A DNA stretch of 50,390 nucleotides from contig JAFDZE010000026.1 in NCBI GenBank assembly GCA_018267155.1, positions 5,699 through 56,088 on the forward strand, given 5' to 3'. The DNA comes from Bacteroidota bacterium. Its GTDB lineage: Bacteria; Bacteroidota; Bacteroidia; Flavobacteriales_F; PHOS-HE28. The translations under genes and the position numbers were made by a program. This document shows positions 40,937-48,652 of the stretch, piece by piece. Numbering within the stretch: position 1 is the stretch's first letter; each line of letters starts with the position of its first letter. The notes under the pieces were generated by a model. The model did no database searches, was not told the DNA's origin, and saw only the letters and a program-made list of their open reading frames with translations.

Positions 40937-41008
40937 GTGCGAAGCCCTTGTGACGATGTTGCAGGGGCTTTTTCATGGGACATGGAGCCAAGCGGAGCTT
41001 GAGCGAGC
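40919..41008 (+). repeat. Direct repeat, copy 2, including a second terminator
   Basis: Second copy of the block at 40747-40835. Its hairpin (40942-40970) with the following T-run to 40973 is preserved (one pair reduced to a wobble). The stretch after it, to 41195, has no feature that I can identify. Confidence 0.85.
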
Positions 41009-41195
41009 CGTATCCGTATGACCGGAAGGGCGTAGGTGTCGCTTGATGCCTGCTCCTGCCGCGTCAGTGTCGTGGATATCGGGTTCCGGAAGTTGACTTG
41101 TGCTCCCGTGATCCCCCTCCCCGTTCCTGGGCCAAAGGCACCGTTCCTCGTTCGTCGAAAATTGGAGGCATCCCTTTGGGGGGAAAGCTCGTCTT

Positions 41196-41399
41196 ATGCC
41201 CAGAACCATGTCACGCGCATTCAAAATATCCCTCATCCTCAAGAGCCGGAACAGCCTTCCGGTGTACAAGGATCTGACGAAGCTCAGCGACGTGGAGCTG
41301 GATGATCAAGTGCGGGCCATCGTGCGTCGCATGCGGGCCAACGAGAGCGGGATCATTGCCCGCATGAGCCTGCGCCAGCCCACCTTCAGCCTGAACTGA
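41196..41399 (+). CDS. Possible small protein of 67 residues
   Basis: Begins MPRTMSRAFKISLILKSRNS and continues with an amphipathic, charged second half (KLSDVELDDQVRAIVRRMRA, NESGIIARMSLRQPTFSLN). No signal peptide, membrane helix or known motif; not recognised. The composition is protein-like and codon use resembles neighbours, but no promoter element is obvious. A second ATG at 41208 is an alternative start. Confidence 0.4.
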   Translation: MPRTMSRAFKISLILKSRNSLPVYKDLTKLSDVELDDQVRAIVRRMRANESGIIARMSLRQPTFSLN

Positions 41400-41481
41400 G
41401 CCCGACCTTCGTACCGGTGCCGTTGTTGAAAAGCAACGCTCATGGATCATCGACGCTCCGGCCACCGGACCGGGTCACTTC

Positions 41482-41489
41482 TATATTCG
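41482..41489 (+). promoter_or_regulatory. -7 element (TATATTCG) before the 41-residue membrane protein
   Basis: TATATTCG, one mismatch to consensus, 21 bases before the ATG at 41511. Confidence 0.45.
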
Positions 41490-41510
41490 CCCCATCAAAC
41501 AGCGCAGACG

Positions 41511-41636
41511 ATGAGCGAGCACCATCACGAAGGTCATTTCCCCGAAGAGGCGGAACAGAATGAGATCGCTGGCCCGGTGCTCGTGGCCTTGGGCATGTTG
41601 GGCGCCATCGTCCTCATCATCTGGGCGATGTCCTGA
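41511..41636 (+). CDS. 41-residue single-pass membrane protein
   Basis: MSEHHHEGHFPEEAEQNEIA is a hydrophilic, His/Glu-rich N-terminus, followed by one hydrophobic segment (GPVLVALGMLGAIVLIIWAM) that ends at the C-terminus, like a tail-anchored microprotein. The length and form recall small accessory subunits of respiratory complexes, but no complex is encoded here and I do not recognise the family. The promoter element at the usual distance supports expression. It converges with the zinc-ribbon gene with 9 bases between stops. Confidence 0.65.
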   Translation: MSEHHHEGHFPEEAEQNEIAGPVLVALGMLGAIVLIIWAMS

Positions 41637-41645
41637 ACAAGGACG

Positions 41646-42038
41646 TCAGGCGTCCCCGGCCCGCTCCAGGTATTCGTCGCGCCGAACCAGCGTGTACCAA
41701 TTGTCGCTGAGTTCGAGGTAGCCGTGCTCGAAGCAGAACACGTAGACGTTCCCTTTCATGGTCCGATAGGTGTGCGTGTGGTACATGAAGTTGTACCCCT
41801 TGTCCACCAGTCTGTCGCGATGCACCTTCTTCACGCCCTGGACCCCGTCGTTCAATTCCATCAGGATGCGCCGGTTGCGTTTCAGCGCGTTCACCACGTT
41901 GCGCACGTAGTTGATGGGAGCATTATTGCTTCTATAATGGTAGATATTCCGGCACGCGTCAGTGCAGAACTTCTTGTCGGTACGACCGACAATGGACTCG
42001 CCGCACTCCAAGCATACCCGGGTTTCCCGCGCTCGCAT
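41646..42038 (-). CDS. Small zinc-ribbon protein of unknown function
   Basis: 130 residues. The N-terminus holds a C-x2-C ... C-x3-C pair (VCLECGESIVGRTDKKFCTD, then ACRNIYHY) forming a treble-clef or zinc-ribbon finger. The following part is basic (NVVNALKRNRRILMELNDG), then aromatic-rich strands (KGYNFMYHTHTYRTMKGNVY, VFCFEHGYLEL). It looks like a nucleic-acid-binding or regulatory protein; I do not know a name for it. A TACTTTTC element ends 6 bases before the ATG. Confidence 0.8.
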   Translation of the reverse strand: MRARETRVCLECGESIVGRTDKKFCTDACRNIYHYRSNNAPINYVRNVVNALKRNRRILMELNDGVQGVKKVHRDRLVDKGYNFMYHTHTYRTMKGNVYVFCFEHGYLELSDNWYTLVRRDEYLERAGDA

Positions 42039-42044
42039 CGACCC

Positions 42045-42052
42045 GAAAAGTA
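42045..42052 (-). promoter_or_regulatory. -7-like element (TACTTTTC) abutting the zinc-ribbon gene
   Basis: TACTTTTC, one mismatch, 6 bases before the ATG at 42038. Confidence 0.35.
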
Positions 42053-42113
42053 ACTGAAAAGATCCTGCCTGCGGGGACGGGCGATCGCCTTTGACCGATG
42101 ACGGGTCGTGGCC

Positions 42114-42121
42114 TACCTTCG
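42114..42121 (+). promoter_or_regulatory. -7 element (TACCTTCG)
   Basis: TACCTTCG, one mismatch, 24 bases before the ATG at 42146. The same octamer stands in front of the gene at the left window edge. Confidence 0.45.
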
Positions 42122-42145
42122 TTGCGATAAGCTCCCCCGGTTGTC

Positions 42146-43051
42146 ATGGCACGTGCGGTCTACTTGCTGATCCTGACGATCGGGGCGCTCGCCACGCGTG
42201 CCCAGGGGCCTTTGGATCTGATCGTCCGCACAACTGGTGACTCCATCCACTGCACCATCACCCATGTGCGTTCGGACCGGCTCTTTTACACCGTGCTGGA
42301 GGGCGGCCGAGCGAAGCGGGCACGGATCGGGCTGGGCGAAGTGGCCCTGTACAAGCGTGATGGATTCTTTCCGGTGGAACCGGGGCGGGTTGTTGCCTCA
42401 GCGGAACCGGACGCCCCGCCCAAGGAACGCGAGCGGGGAAAACACGAGTGGTTGTTCAGCGCTTCCTATGGGTACAGCCATCGCACGGCCGCGGTGTCAG
42501 GGAACATACCGCAGGAATACCGGAGCTACATGGAGCGGTTGCGTGCAGGCCGCCACGCCAGTGGTTCGATCCATTGGAGTGCCATGGAGCGCCTGGCCAT
42601 CGGGGTGATGTACAACGGTTTCTTCGGCTCGCGCAACAGCACCACCATTACCGTGACGCAAGCCGATGGTACCACGCGGCAAGGCGCCATGTCCGACGAC
42701 ATCCGCATGAACTGGTACGGGCTGGATGTTCTGTTCCGGCCGCTGGCCGATAAGAAGGTATCCCCTTACGGGTCGATCGGTGCCGGCTACATCACGTACC
42801 TGGACAAGGCGACATACATCGAGGCCTACACTGTGAAGGCCAACTCCGTAGCCGCTCATCTACGGGCCGGAGTGGACATCAACGCGACGGACAAGCTCAG
42901 CCTTGGTGCACAACTCGGTTGGCTCACGGGCCGCATCAAGATCTTCAAGATCGACACGGGCGACCAGACCGTTGAATGGCAACTCCCCGAACCCATTTCG
43001 GAGGGGCTGGGGCGTATCGATCTGGCCGTGATGTTGAGGTTCCGGTTGTGA
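42146..43051 (+). CDS. Outer-membrane beta-barrel-type protein of unknown function
   Basis: 301 residues with signal peptide (MARAVYLLILTIGALATRAQ). Residues 20-75 form a small strand-rich domain seen in many Bacteroidota proteins (LDLIVRTTGDSIHCTITHVR, LGEVALYKRDGFF). From about 95 on, alternating strands (WLFSASYGYSHRT, IGVMYNGFFGSRNSTTITVT, VSPYGSIGAGYITYLDK, LSLGAQLGWLTGRI, LAVMLRFRL) suggest an eight-stranded barrel. No further identification. Confidence 0.8.
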   Translation: MARAVYLLILTIGALATRAQGPLDLIVRTTGDSIHCTITHVRSDRLFYTVLEGGRAKRARIGLGEVALYKRDGFFPVEPGRVVASAEPDAPPKERERGKHEWLFSASYGYSHRTAAVSGNIPQEYRSYMERLRAGRHASGSIHWSAMERLAIGVMYNGFFGSRNSTTITVTQADGTTRQGAMSDDIRMNWYGLDVLFRPLADKKVSPYGSIGAGYITYLDKATYIEAYTVKANSVAAHLRAGVDINATDKLSLGAQLGWLTGRIKIFKIDTGDQTVEWQLPEPISEGLGRIDLAVMLRFRL

Positions 43052-43191
43052 GTCCACCTCTCCACGGCCGAATATCCAGGCCCATCCGTCGCCTGCCCGT
43101 AGGATGAAATGGTTCCGGTAGACCCATGCTTGCCGTTCTCACGGTGGACAACATACCCATTGGGCCCCGTTCCCGCCACCGGCGTGCGTTC

Positions 43192-43199
43192 TACATTTG
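43192..43199 (+). promoter_or_regulatory. Perfect -7 element (TACATTTG) before serC
   Basis: TACATTTG, full consensus, 20 bases before the serC ATG at 43220. Likely drives serC-serA-DUF1015. Confidence 0.6.
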
Positions 43200-43219
43200 G
43201 CGCCCGAAAACCCAACGCC

Positions 43220-44308
43220 ATGCTCACCGCAGCGAAAAAGAAGGTCCACAATTACAGCGCTGGTCCTTGCATCCTGCCACCGGAGGTCTTTGAAAAGGCC
43301 GCACAGGCCGTGCTCGATTTTGAAGGCAGCGGTCTGAGCATCCTGGAGATCAGCCACCGGAGCAAGCCCTTCGAGGCAGTGATGTCCAAGGCGCAGGCCT
43401 TGCTCAAGGAGATCATGGGGGCACCGGACCACTACCAGGTCGTCTTTCTGGGTGGTGGGGCGAGCATGGGCTTCCACATGGTACCGCAGAATTACCTGCG
43501 CACGGGCGGCAAAGCCGCGTACACCAACACGGGCGAATGGGCCACACGGGCGATCAAGGAGGCCCGGCTCGCAGGCGAAGCGGTCGTGGTGGCCAGCAGC
43601 GAGGACAAGAACTTCAACTACATCCCGAAAGGGCATGCGATCCCGAGTGATGTGGATTATTTCCACTTCACGAGCAACAACACCATTTTCGGTACGCAGT
43701 ACAAGGACTTCCCCAAGGCGGAGGTGCCCGTTATCTGCGACATGAGCAGCGACATCCTCAGCCGACCGGTGAACGTGCGGGATTTCGCGCTCATCTACGC
43801 GGGCGCCCAGAAGAACATGGGCCCGGCGGGTGCCACGGTCTACCTGTTCGACCCCGGCCAGCTCGGGAAAACAGGCCGGAAGTTGAGCCCGATGATGGAC
43901 CTGAAGAACCACGCGGACAAAGGCAGCATGTACAACACGCCCCCCGTATTCCCGGTGTACGTGATCATGCTCACCTTGGAATGGCTCAAGGGCATCGGTG
44001 GCATACCCGAGATCACCAAGCGCAATACGGCGAAGGCGGAACTCCTCTACAGCGCGATCGACCGCCTGCCGCTCTTCACGGGGACCACCGCCCCCGAGGA
44101 CCGCAGCCAGATGAACGCCACATTCGTGCTGAGCGACGCCAGCCTGGAACCTGCCTTCGACGCCTTATGGAAAGAGGCCGGTATCAGCGGATTGCGCGGG
44201 CATCGCAGCGTTGGCGGTTATCGCGCCAGCATGTACAATGCCCTGCCGATCAGCAGCGTGCAGGCCCTGGTGGATGTGATGGAGGACTTCGCCCGCAAGA
44301 ACGGATGA
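43220..44308 (+). CDS. serC: Phosphoserine aminotransferase SerC
   Basis: SerC transaminates 3-phosphohydroxypyruvate to O-phosphoserine with PLP. The 362 residues contain VHNYSAGPCILPPEVFEKA, GLSILEISHRSKPFEAVM, VVFLGGGASMGFHMVPQN, AYTNTGEWATRAIKEA, HFTSNNTIFGTQYKDFPK, VICDMSSDILSRPV, the PLP lysine in IYAGAQKNMGPAG, NTPPVFPVYVIMLTLEWLK and GLRGHRSVGGYRASMYNALP. Start at 43220 follows the perfect promoter element. Next comes serA, the preceding step of the same pathway. SerB is not present here. Confidence 0.97.
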   Translation: MLTAAKKKVHNYSAGPCILPPEVFEKAAQAVLDFEGSGLSILEISHRSKPFEAVMSKAQALLKEIMGAPDHYQVVFLGGGASMGFHMVPQNYLRTGGKAAYTNTGEWATRAIKEARLAGEAVVVASSEDKNFNYIPKGHAIPSDVDYFHFTSNNTIFGTQYKDFPKAEVPVICDMSSDILSRPVNVRDFALIYAGAQKNMGPAGATVYLFDPGQLGKTGRKLSPMMDLKNHADKGSMYNTPPVFPVYVIMLTLEWLKGIGGIPEITKRNTAKAELLYSAIDRLPLFTGTTAPEDRSQMNATFVLSDASLEPAFDALWKEAGISGLRGHRSVGGYRASMYNALPISSVQALVDVMEDFARKNG

Positions 44309-44418
44309 TCGGACGCGTCGCACAACCTGTACCGGCTCCGGTCCTGCTTCGAGCCCCGGGATCGTGCGATACCGGTTCACCGATCCGTAACCCCCTACCC
44401 TAACGACGACAAGATCCC

Positions 44419-45393
44419 ATGCGCGTACACGCCAACGACGGCATCAACAAGGATGCGGCCACCCGCCTTCAAGAGGAAGGATTCACGATCACGACCACCA
44501 ACGTGCCCCAGGATCAACTGGCCACGTACGTGAACCAGGAGGGTGTGGACGTGTTGCTGGTCCGCAGCGCCACCAAGGTGCGCAAGGACCTGATCGATGC
44601 CTGCCCCGGGCTCAAGCTCATCGGGCGAGGCGGGGTCGGCCTGGACAACATCGACACGGCGCACGCGAAGGCGAAGGGCATCAAGGTGGTGAACACGCCG
44701 GGTTCCTCGTCCATCTCGGTGGCAGAACTCGTGATGAGTCATCTCACCGGGTTGATGCGCAACCTGTACGCGGCCAACCGGACCATGCCCACGGACGGGG
44801 CCACGCGTTTCAAGGACCTGAAAAAGGAGTATGAAAAAGGCACGGAACTGCGCGGCAAGACGCTCGGGATCGTGGGCTTTGGTCGCATCGGCAAATGGAC
44901 GGCACGCTATGCCCTTGGTGCCGGTATGAAGGTGGTGTACACGGACAACCACGCCACGGCCGAGAGCATCGAGCTGGAGGTGGGTGGCAATCCCGTCCGT
45001 GTGGGGATCAAGCTGGTGACCTTGGACGAGTTGCTGACCATCAGCGATGCCATCAGCCTGCACGTGCCCACGCAAGCCAACGGAAAAGCCGTACTCGGCG
45101 CCGAAGAGCTCAAGCGCGTGAAGCCCGGCGTGTACATCGTGAACACCGCACGTGGCGGCAGCGTGGATGAGGATGCCTTGCTGGAGGCCTTGAACGACGG
45201 GCGCGTCAAAGCTGCCGCGCTCGATGTGTTCACCAACGAGCCCACACCACGCGAGGACCTGCTGCGCCATCCCCGCATCAGCCTGAGCCCCCATATCGGT
45301 GCGGCGACAGCGGAGGCCCAAGGCCGTGTGGGCGATGAGCTGTGCGAGCTGATCATCGCCTTCCGCGACTCCGTGGCCGCCGCGAAGGCATGA
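44419..45393 (+). CDS. serA: D-3-phosphoglycerate dehydrogenase (short form)
   Basis: SerA oxidises 3-phosphoglycerate to 3-phosphohydroxypyruvate with NAD. At 324 residues it is the short type without the C-terminal ACT domain, so serine feedback through ACT is not expected. Motifs: GLKLIGRGGVGLDNID, the dinucleotide fold TLGIVGFGRIGKWTARYALG, DAISLHVPTQANGKAVLG, YIVNTARGGSVDEDALLEAL with the catalytic Arg, and LSPHIGAATAEAQGRV with the catalytic His. Placement after serC and overlap with the DUF1015 gene (ATGA) make the assignment stronger than for a lone 2-hydroxyacid dehydrogenase. Confidence 0.93.
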   Translation: MRVHANDGINKDAATRLQEEGFTITTTNVPQDQLATYVNQEGVDVLLVRSATKVRKDLIDACPGLKLIGRGGVGLDNIDTAHAKAKGIKVVNTPGSSSISVAELVMSHLTGLMRNLYAANRTMPTDGATRFKDLKKEYEKGTELRGKTLGIVGFGRIGKWTARYALGAGMKVVYTDNHATAESIELEVGGNPVRVGIKLVTLDELLTISDAISLHVPTQANGKAVLGAEELKRVKPGVYIVNTARGGSVDEDALLEALNDGRVKAAALDVFTNEPTPREDLLRHPRISLSPHIGAATAEAQGRVGDELCELIIAFRDSVAAAKA

Positions 45394-46610
45394 TCCGGAT
45401 CCACCCCTTCCGGGCATGGCGCCCCGTACCGGACAAAGCCCACCTGGTAGCCTCACGCTCGTACCTGAGCTACTCCGAGGAGAAGCTACGGGAAAAATTG
45501 AACGGCAATCCGTTCTCCTTCCTGCATGTGATCCACCCGGAGCATGGTGCGGGTCCACAACCCGACCGGCAGCAACGCTTCAGCAATGTGCGGCGCCGGT
45601 GGAACGAGTTCATCCGGGAGGGTTGGTGCGTGCGGGACGAGGTCCCGTGCGTCTACATCTACGAACAGGATCGCAGAGGCATCAAGTCCCGTGGCATCAT
45701 CGCCACCGTGAGCGTGGCCGACTACCGTGGCGGAAGGATCAAAGCGCATGAGCACACCTTGCAGAACCGTGAGGAGTTGTTCAAGGACTACCTGGATGCC
45801 ACAGGAATAAACGCCGAACCGGTCCTGCTGGCGGCACCGGGCTCGCAGGGCCTGGATGTGGCCTTGGAGGGCGTGCGGCATCAGCGCCCGACGTACGACT
45901 TCAGCACCACGGACATGACCCGCCACCGCCTGTGGGTGGTAAGCGATCCACGGACGATGGAGGCGATCAAGCGGCACTTTGAAGGGGTCGGGGCACTTTA
46001 TATCGCGGACGGCCACCACCGGTTGGCGAGCAGCGCACGGTTGGCCGAGCGCAGCGGTGCGTTCGCGGATCATCCCAAAGCCTGGTGCCTGGCCTTCATT
46101 GTCCCGCAAGAGCACCTGCAGATCCGCAATTTCGATCGGGCCATCACCAGTCTGGGTGGTATTGATACCGAGGAATTCCTCACGAACCTGCGAGGCATCG
46201 GCCCATTGGAGGGGCTGCCCGGGACACCGATCATCCCCCCGGATCATGGCACGGTGGCGGTTTGCACGCGTCAGGGCTGGTTCTCCCTGCGGCTTCCCGA
46301 ACCCTTGTCAACCAACCCGGGCGACCGCTTGGACGCCGGGCTCCTCAGCGACCTCGTGCTCGGACCCGTGCTCGGCATACAGGATCTGCGAACGGACCCG
46401 CACGTGCGTTTCGTTCCGGGAACCGCAGGCCCCATGGAATTGGAGCGCATGGTGCAGCAGGGCGAAGCCGCGGTAGCCTTCCATTTGTGCCCCGTGAGCT
46501 TCGAGGAATTGAAGTCCGTTGCCGATGCCGGTGGCTGTATGCCCCCAAAAAGCACCTGGATCGAGCCCAAGCTCTGGAGCGGGCTCACCGTGTACCCGTT
46601 GGAGGATTGA
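45390..46610 (+). CDS. DUF1015-family protein in the serine operon
   Basis: 406 residues beginning MIRIHPFRAWRPVPDKAHLV. The family blocks include SYSEEKLREKLNGNPFSFLH, VIHPEHG, YIYEQDRRGIKSRGIIATVS, IKAHEHTLQNREELFKDYLD, LYIADGHHRLASSARLAE and CPVSFEELKSVADAGGCMPP (end block PKSTWIEPKLWSGL). The His-rich block resembles a metal or phosphate site. Its ATG overlaps the serA stop by four bases, and the same gene order is known to me from other Bacteroidota, so a role in serine or phosphoserine metabolism is likely, though the reaction is not established. Confidence 0.9.
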   Translation: MIRIHPFRAWRPVPDKAHLVASRSYLSYSEEKLREKLNGNPFSFLHVIHPEHGAGPQPDRQQRFSNVRRRWNEFIREGWCVRDEVPCVYIYEQDRRGIKSRGIIATVSVADYRGGRIKAHEHTLQNREELFKDYLDATGINAEPVLLAAPGSQGLDVALEGVRHQRPTYDFSTTDMTRHRLWVVSDPRTMEAIKRHFEGVGALYIADGHHRLASSARLAERSGAFADHPKAWCLAFIVPQEHLQIRNFDRAITSLGGIDTEEFLTNLRGIGPLEGLPGTPIIPPDHGTVAVCTRQGWFSLRLPEPLSTNPGDRLDAGLLSDLVLGPVLGIQDLRTDPHVRFVPGTAGPMELERMVQQGEAAVAFHLCPVSFEELKSVADAGGCMPPKSTWIEPKLWSGLTVYPLED

Positions 46611-46624
46611 CACCGGCACCCGGG

Positions 46625-46642
46625 AATACCATTTCGCAATAC
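46625..46642 (+). repeat. Second copy of the palindrome end sequence
   Basis: AATACCATTTCGC, one base, ATAC, then one mismatch and G: 16 of 18 bases match the left end of the 10933-11066 element. A degenerate partner (TGCGAAAAATGC, 46757-46768) lies downstream, so a decayed copy may span about 46625-46770. The 250-base gap to yggS shows no gene. Confidence 0.55.
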
Positions 46643-46847
46643 AGCGTGGTCCCTTGTGCCCTGATGGAACAGGTCCTGCTTGCTCGTTGTCCGCGCGGCT
46701 TCACCGGGGAGATCGTTCCGTAGCCCAAACTGCGCTACGACCTTCCCGATTCGTCCTGCGAAAAATGCTTCATCCCGCTTACGGAAACGTCTGCGCAACT
46801 TTGGACCATTCCGTACCGGGATGCGGTACTGGTCCGTAAGTCCTACG

Positions 46848-46855
46848 CATCTTCG
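46848..46855 (+). promoter_or_regulatory. -7-like element (CATCTTCG) abutting the YggS-like gene
   Basis: CATCTTCG (two mismatches to TAnnTTTG) ends 5 bases before the ATG at 46861. Confidence 0.35.
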
Positions 46856-46860
46856 CATCA

Positions 46861-47538
46861 ATGGACCAGCAGCGGCTCGTCGAACGCTATGAACGTGTGA
46901 GGTCGTCCGTTCCGGCAAGGGTCAAGTTGATCGCGGTGAGCAAGACGCGTAGTGTGGAGGAGATCCACGCGCTTTATGCGCTGGGGCAGCGGGCCTTTGG
47001 CGAGAACTACCCCCAGGAGTTGAGGGCAAAGGCACCCTTGCTCCCGCCGGACATCGAATGGCATTTCATCGGCCATCTGCAGCGATCGAACGTGAAGCAC
47101 GTGGCAGGCCTGGCGCAATTGATCCATGGTGTGGACAGCGAGCGCCTGATGGACGAATTGAGCAAGCGTGCACGGGCACAGGGCCGAACGCAGGATATCC
47201 TGCTTCAGGTGCATATCGCCCAGGAGGACACCAAACACGGCTTCACTCCGGATGAGTTGCGCGCACTCATGGAGGGCTCGGACATGGCGGCGAAGTGGCC
47301 TGGGCTGCGCATCCGCGGTCTGATGGGCATGGCCACGAACACCCCTGATCGGGCCCGTATTTCCGGTGAATTCGCCGGACTGGCACATCTGTTCAACGAT
47401 ATCGTCGCATCCAGGGTATTCCCGGACCGTTCCTTCACCGAATTGAGCATGGGCATGACGGGCGACATGGACCTGGCGATCGCTGCGGGCAGTACGATGG
47501 TACGGGTGGGCACGGCCATTTTCGGGGAACGGGGCTGA
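46861..47538 (+). CDS. YggS-family pyridoxal phosphate homeostasis protein
   Basis: 225 residues, a single-domain TIM-barrel that binds PLP without known catalysis and balances free PLP and amino-acid pools. Key blocks: VKLIAVSKTRSVEEI with the PLP lysine (Lys28), RAFGENYPQELRAKAPLLP, IEWHFIGHLQRSNVKHV, IHGVDSERLMDEL, LLQVHIAQEDTKHGFTPDEL, IRGLMGMATNTPD and LSMGMTGDMDLAIAAGSTMV, then VRVGTAIFGERG. Length and motifs are complete. Confidence 0.95.
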   Translation: MDQQRLVERYERVRSSVPARVKLIAVSKTRSVEEIHALYALGQRAFGENYPQELRAKAPLLPPDIEWHFIGHLQRSNVKHVAGLAQLIHGVDSERLMDELSKRARAQGRTQDILLQVHIAQEDTKHGFTPDELRALMEGSDMAAKWPGLRIRGLMGMATNTPDRARISGEFAGLAHLFNDIVASRVFPDRSFTELSMGMTGDMDLAIAAGSTMVRVGTAIFGERG

Positions 47539-47574
47539 CGGCAACCATTTGGCCGGGAGGACGTCTCCTCTTCG

Positions 47575-47582
47575 TATCTTGG
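47575..47582 (+). promoter_or_regulatory. -7-like element (TATCTTGG)
   Basis: TATCTTGG, one mismatch, 20 bases before the ATG at 47603. Confidence 0.4.
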
Positions 47583-47602
47583 CTAGCCCAAGCGCCGGAA
47601 CC

Positions 47603-48613
47603 ATGACCGCCCGGTCCATCGCCACAGCCATCCTCCTCGCGTCCACGGCCACGCTCCTGGCCCAGCGCAATTTGGAGGTCGGTATCTCCACTGGTGTCAC
47701 CCAGTACTACGGCGACCTGGGCAACTGGAACGGCCAGGTACAGTGGAACAGCACGCGGCCCGCGTTGAACATCACATTCCGCGACTTCTTCAACAACCCG
47801 AAGCGGTACGTGACGCGATCGCTCACCATGGAATGCCGCCTGAGCTGGTTCCGCATCGGCTACAACGAGGTGCAGCCGACGGGTGGAGAATCCGGGATCG
47901 GACTGCACAACTTCAAGCGTGGGCTCAACTTCCGGAACGACCTCTTCGGTGCCAGCGCGCACATGGTGCTCAACGCCTATCGGGAGCCCTTCACGCCGCT
48001 GTTCAAACAGCGTTTTTTCATGTATTTCCACCTGGGCATCGGCATGTATTACGGCCGCCCCAAGGCGGACCTGTTCCGCGGCGACCCGGACCTGAGCAAC
48101 AGGTATTATTACTGGGAGGACGGCAGCATCAGGGACACCCCACGGGGCTCGGCGGAAGGCACGGTGATCGAGCAGGACGGCAAGTACGAGACCGACCTGT
48201 ACTCCTGGACCATCGAAGGGCGCGGCAAGGGCTCCAGCAGTACCATCCAGGAGCGCACAAGCCCGTGGAATATCGGCATTCCGATGGGCTGTGGCATCCG
48301 CTACATGGTCACACGGAAAATGAGCATCGGGGCGGAGTTCAGTTATTACATGTTCCTGACGGACATGCTGGACGCGGTGAGCGAACGGTACCTGACGTAC
48401 GATGAGATCGGACAGGTGTACGCCGACAGCACACAACAGTACCTGGCTCGGTACATCAGCGATCCCACGGGTTGGGGTACTGATGGGACCCAGGGGTTCC
48501 GTACGAGCCGACGTGGCAACCCCGGGCTTCCGGACAACTTCAGTTACTTCTCCTTTGAGGTGAGCTACAAACTGGATCGGCGGCCGGGTCGGCGCAATTA
48601 CATGAGCTTCTGA
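47603..48613 (+). CDS. DUF6089/PorG-like outer-membrane protein
   Basis: 336 residues with signal peptide (MTARSIATAILLASTATLLA). The segment LEVGISTGVTQYYGDLGNWN matches the Y-x-GDL start of DUF6089 proteins, the family to which the T9SS component PorG belongs. Later strands (FFMYFHLGIGMYYGRPKADL, IPMGCGIRYMVTRKMSIGAE, FSYYMFLTDMLDAVSERYL, FSYFSFEVSYKLDRRPGRRN) fit a small barrel. It is longer than the PorG I know of, with an insert around YYYWEDGSIRDTPRG, so it may be a paralogue rather than PorG itself. Confidence 0.75.
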   Translation: MTARSIATAILLASTATLLAQRNLEVGISTGVTQYYGDLGNWNGQVQWNSTRPALNITFRDFFNNPKRYVTRSLTMECRLSWFRIGYNEVQPTGGESGIGLHNFKRGLNFRNDLFGASAHMVLNAYREPFTPLFKQRFFMYFHLGIGMYYGRPKADLFRGDPDLSNRYYYWEDGSIRDTPRGSAEGTVIEQDGKYETDLYSWTIEGRGKGSSSTIQERTSPWNIGIPMGCGIRYMVTRKMSIGAEFSYYMFLTDMLDAVSERYLTYDEIGQVYADSTQQYLARYISDPTGWGTDGTQGFRTSRRGNPGLPDNFSYFSFEVSYKLDRRPGRRNYMSF

Positions 48614-48652
48614 GCGGGCAGGACCACCGGGGCGCGATCGCGGGCGGCCCGC

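Noticed and set aside
40747-41008. Interpretation as ends of a resident integrative element
   Set aside because: The two copies are only 172 bases apart and enclose no gene, so at most a footprint remains; kept only as a repeat and relic.
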